Positions 36,746 through 38,684 of a DNA stretch of 38,684 bases are shown piece after piece (within the stretch, counting starts at the first letter, position 1; every line of letters starts with the position of its first letter). Below the pieces are notes generated by a model that was not told the DNA's origin, did not search any database, and saw only the letters and a program-made list of their open reading frames with translations. Source of the DNA: Rhodopirellula sp. Lineage in GTDB: Bacteria > Planctomycetota > Planctomycetia > Pirellulales > Pirellulaceae. The translations under genes and the position numbers were made by a program. The stretch is from positions 1-38,684 of the forward strand of contig NZGD01000175.1 in the NCBI GenBank assembly GCA_002690925.1, in the 5' to 3' direction.

Positions 36746-37024
36746 CGACTGGACGGTCTCGGGTGCCGGAGGCCAATAGCCCCGTGAACAGTGCGGGCGA
36801 ATCGTGTTGTAGTTGATTCGCCAACGTTCGGTCAGCACTTTCGCCTCAAGCCTCGTTTCGAAGATTTCTCGGTTGAGTAGCTCGTCACCAAGCTTAACAT
36901 TGAAGGATTCGATGGTGCAGTTCTCCCAGGGGCTACCTGGCTCCATGAAGCGTGTTTTCACCTCCTCCTGAGACAACCACTGACGGACCGGGGTCGCGGT
37001 GAACTCCGGGCGGTCGTTGCTGCA
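36746..37024 (-). mobile_element. IS3-family transposase (OrfB) C-terminal fragment
   Basis: On the minus strand: CSNDRPEFTATPVRQWLSQ, EVKTRFMEPGSPWENCTIESF, KLGDELLNREIF, and WRINYNTIRPHCSRGYWPPAPETVQ. This is the end of an IS3 DDE integrase. The usual SDNGPEF is mutated to SNDRPEF, while the catalytic Glu of 'ENGYIESFN' survives as ENCTIESFN. The N-terminal two thirds and OrfA are absent, and no terminal inverted repeats were found. Inactive relic. Confidence 0.85.
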
Positions 37025-37045
37025 AGTTTGTTTTGCCATCAGACA

Positions 37046-37479
37046 CCGTCCCTGATCGAATAAGAATTTAGGCGAATGAAGCATCGCATTTCGAGTCTGG
37101 GCCGCCCCACTGAAAAGCGACATCGCTAATTGATGCGGTCCAAAACCTGAGAGAGTCATAGAGCAGAGCCGACGGCATTCATCACCCGTTGCGTTTTGAC
37201 CGATGAATGGGGGCGCAAGCAGGTGTAACAGAAAGTCTTGCTCAACAAACGGTTGATGTAAGTCATTGGCAAAAGCACGTTATAACGACACTTTCAAGAA
37301 GGTTTTGCGATCGCAGTTGAGAGTCAACTTGTGGTGCGTGGTTGGGAGGTGACCGGAGGACGCACGCCCAAAGCAACCCTCCTCGAACCATGTCTATTTC
37401 GGAAGTTCGTCGCAAACCGTTTGTTGCCTGAGAGTTATGGCGAGGGTGTTGCTTCCGGGCTCACAGAGCCTGAAAAGGA
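37046..37479. other. No gene recognised
   Basis: 434 bases at the right end of the accessory block. A plus-strand frame from 37331 has no family character and runs out of frame into the next fragment. Confidence 0.4.
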
Positions 37480-37512
37480 TTCGGAATTAGACATGCGTCG
37501 TCCAATTCCGAA
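37480..37512. repeat. 9-bp inverted repeat at the right edge of the accessory block
   Basis: TTCGGAATT at 37480-37488 and AATTCCGAA at 37504-37512 are perfect reverse complements separated by 15 bases. The right arm lies where homology to the small recombinase-associated protein begins. It could be a recombination site, an element end or a hairpin. Confidence 0.6.
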
Positions 37513-37700
37513 GCCAAGTCACGACTGCCCGCATGACGCACATCATGTGGCTGACCAACCTGCCCCCGGATATTCAAGAGGCGATCCTGTTCCTGCCTCG
37601 CGTCGAGTCAGGGCTGGACACGGTTAAGGAAGCCGATGTGCGGCGCATCGCTCGGGTGATGGACTGGTGTGAGCAGTGGATTTTTGGGAAAACTTGGTGG
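37503..37700 (+). pseudogene. Recombinase-associated small gene, 3' half
   Basis: The frame of 37533 read back to 37503 gives QFRSQVTTARMTHIMWLTNL then PPDIQEAILFLPRVESGLDTVKEADVRRIARVMDWCEQ. This is the C-terminal half of the protein family whose N-terminal half is at 25232. An in-frame TAG at 37488 shows it is not an intact gene. After DWCEQ the residues depart from the family, though the frame stays open to 37793. It joins in sense with the left half, lacking perhaps ten residues between. Confidence 0.65.
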
Positions 37701-37925
37701 ATTTGTCCACACAACTTAGATTCACGCGATTGCCGGCGGTGTCTGAGATCGAACGAAATTGGCCGCCGACGTAAATCAATTCGTTGGGTCTAATGTCCGC
37801 GTCTTGTGAGGCGGAGTACTCAATTTCTAAGGGCTAACTATCCACGCCCGATAGAACTAAACCGAACGGCTACGGAAATCGCCTGTGAGCCGTGTCGCTT
37901 TTGTTTACCACGCTTCAGCCGCCCA

Positions 37926-38624
37926 TTATGTTGCGAACGCTACCCATCTGGGGTTTACCACAGCTTCGGCTTCCATCAGCCGCACAATCTCGTCGGCAAT
38001 GTCTTTGCTGAGCTCCAAATGAGTGCTGAAACCGACACACGACGCGTTGATTTCACCCAGTACGTATTTATCATTGCCATTCTGTTTGTCCGTGTCGAGT
38101 ATGAAATCGATCGTCCAAATGAGTGGGAGATCATAGTTTCCAAGACGCTGCTGAATGACTGGAACATTCGCAGTTACCAGCTGGACCAACTCCGGCCACT
38201 GATCAGGCGACTCATAACTGTATTTTGCTCCCGAGAATAGCGTGGCAGAAAACGCATCTGGCACATCCGCCGGCTTCTTGTGAACGATGTTGACAACTTT
38301 GTTGCGTAACATAAACACGCGGATTTCACCCTCCGTGATTCGTTCCAGAAACGGCATATCTAAGATCATGCCGCCTTCGCCGTCGAGGTATTGAACACAG
38401 AAGTCAATAAAGTCGGCCAGTGGCATTTCTTCCACATGGTTGTCCTTAGCTTCTGTGCACTTGACGACGGTGTCCAACGAAATGGATGGAACGCCATTTG
38501 ACAGGGGATCAACTACTTCGACTCGCCATATGCCCTCACCCGTTGAACCGCGATTTTGCTTAGCAACACGTACCCCATGTGTCAGCGATTCAGGGAACTC
38601 CGACTTGATGTCCAAATTTCGCAA
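37926..38624 (-). CDS. ATP-grasp-like protein, probably N-terminally truncated
   Basis: 232 residues from TTG 38624. VAKQNRGSTGEGIWRVEVVD resembles the ATP-grasp phosphate-binding loop. VFMLRNKVVNIVHKKPADVP and LPLIWTIDFILDTDKQNG then DKYVLGEINASCVGFSTHLE match the metal-binding end of the Cj0069/DUF6815 family as I recall it. Relatives have about 100 more residues before the loop. Here an in-frame TAG lies just upstream (about 38631-38633), so the gene is 5'-truncated or frameshifted beyond the window end. The ligase substrate is unknown. The 3' end lies about 225 bases from the small-gene fragment on the other strand. Confidence 0.6.
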   Translation of the reverse strand: MRNLDIKSEFPESLTHGVRVAKQNRGSTGEGIWRVEVVDPLSNGVPSISLDTVVKCTEAKDNHVEEMPLADFIDFCVQYLDGEGGMILDMPFLERITEGEIRVFMLRNKVVNIVHKKPADVPDAFSATLFSGAKYSYESPDQWPELVQLVTANVPVIQQRLGNYDLPLIWTIDFILDTDKQNGNDKYVLGEINASCVGFSTHLELSKDIADEIVRLMEAEAVVNPRWVAFAT

Positions 38625-38684
38625 TATCCCCTAGCTTTGCCGTCATCCATGTGCGATTCATACTTGCATATAATTTCAAATGAA

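Larger units (their letters stand above)
25405..37503. mobile_element. Inferred ~12-kb accessory block interrupting a small gene
   Basis: The two ends lie inside the two halves of one recombinase-associated gene. The content differs from the flanks: a PEP-CTERM gene, reverse-transcriptase and IS3 fragments near the two ends, and a six-gene sulfatase operon of visibly higher G+C (line 31201-31260 has 41 of 60 G+C; line 1201-1260 has 28 of 60). No direct repeat of the target or integrase gene inside the block was seen. The right edge coincides with a 9-bp inverted repeat. Boundaries are approximate. Confidence 0.5.

Overview
The window looks like a planctomycete chromosome. The evidence is gene content: three S1 sulfatases beside a DUF1592-type c-haem protein and a DUF1552 protein, a PEP-CTERM protein, a kinase/PEGA/FGE-like/hydrolase fusion paired with an ECF-like sigma factor, a sigma factor with a membrane-STN tail, and weak or absent Shine-Dalgarno sites at many starts. 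All family calls come from reading the translations by eye; no search was run.

Layout. 1-755: 5' part of a secreted five-bladed-propeller glycosidase-like gene (minus). 1.15-2.54 kb: AsnB-like amidotransferase, downstream of four 16-bp tandem repeats. 3.06-4.43 kb (minus): a HEAT-like protein whose frame is crossed by one TGA inside a Cys/Gly-rich motif. 4.8-5.9 kb: a broken ECF sigma/anti-sigma pair. 6.5-10.7 kb: POT peptide transporter, secreted PQQ-type propeller, secreted EF-hand protein. 11-13 kb: ECF sigma factor in continuity with a membrane-STN protein, split by a one-base frameshift. 13.5-17.5 kb (all minus): a thioredoxin-like lipoprotein with TGA at the first Cys of CxxC, small membrane proteins, an M28 peptidase pseudogene, a GNAT acetyltransferase and a PH-domain protein. 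18-23 kb: glycosyltransferase, then the sigma/kinase pair. 23.6-24.2 kb: secreted thermonuclease. 24.5-25.4 kb: debris of a large serine recombinase and the 5' half of its usual small partner gene. 25.4-37.5 kb: a G+C-richer accessory block with a PEP-CTERM gene, a reverse-transcriptase fragment, a compact IclR-sulfatase-sulfatase-sulfatase-DUF1592-DUF1552 operon and an IS3 transposase fragment. 37.5 kb: what appears to be the 3' half of the same small gene. 37.9-38.6 kb: C-terminal part of an ATP-grasp-like protein (minus).

Main points. (1) Two genes each contain a single in-frame UGA at a Cys-like position, followed by a stem-loop with GU in its loop, as expected of bacterial SECIS elements. 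The thioredoxin-like case (Trp-UGA-Gly-Trp-Cys-Lys) is strong; the HEAT-like case is weaker but uses the same logic. (2) The accessory block seems to have split a recombinase-associated small gene into halves about 12 kb apart. Its operon is probably for sulfated-polymer use under an IclR regulator that has twin palindromes at its own start. (3) Several signalling genes (two sigma factors, one anti-sigma) carry single disabling mutations, so some of the regulation here is decaying, is read through by recoding, or carries assembly errors.
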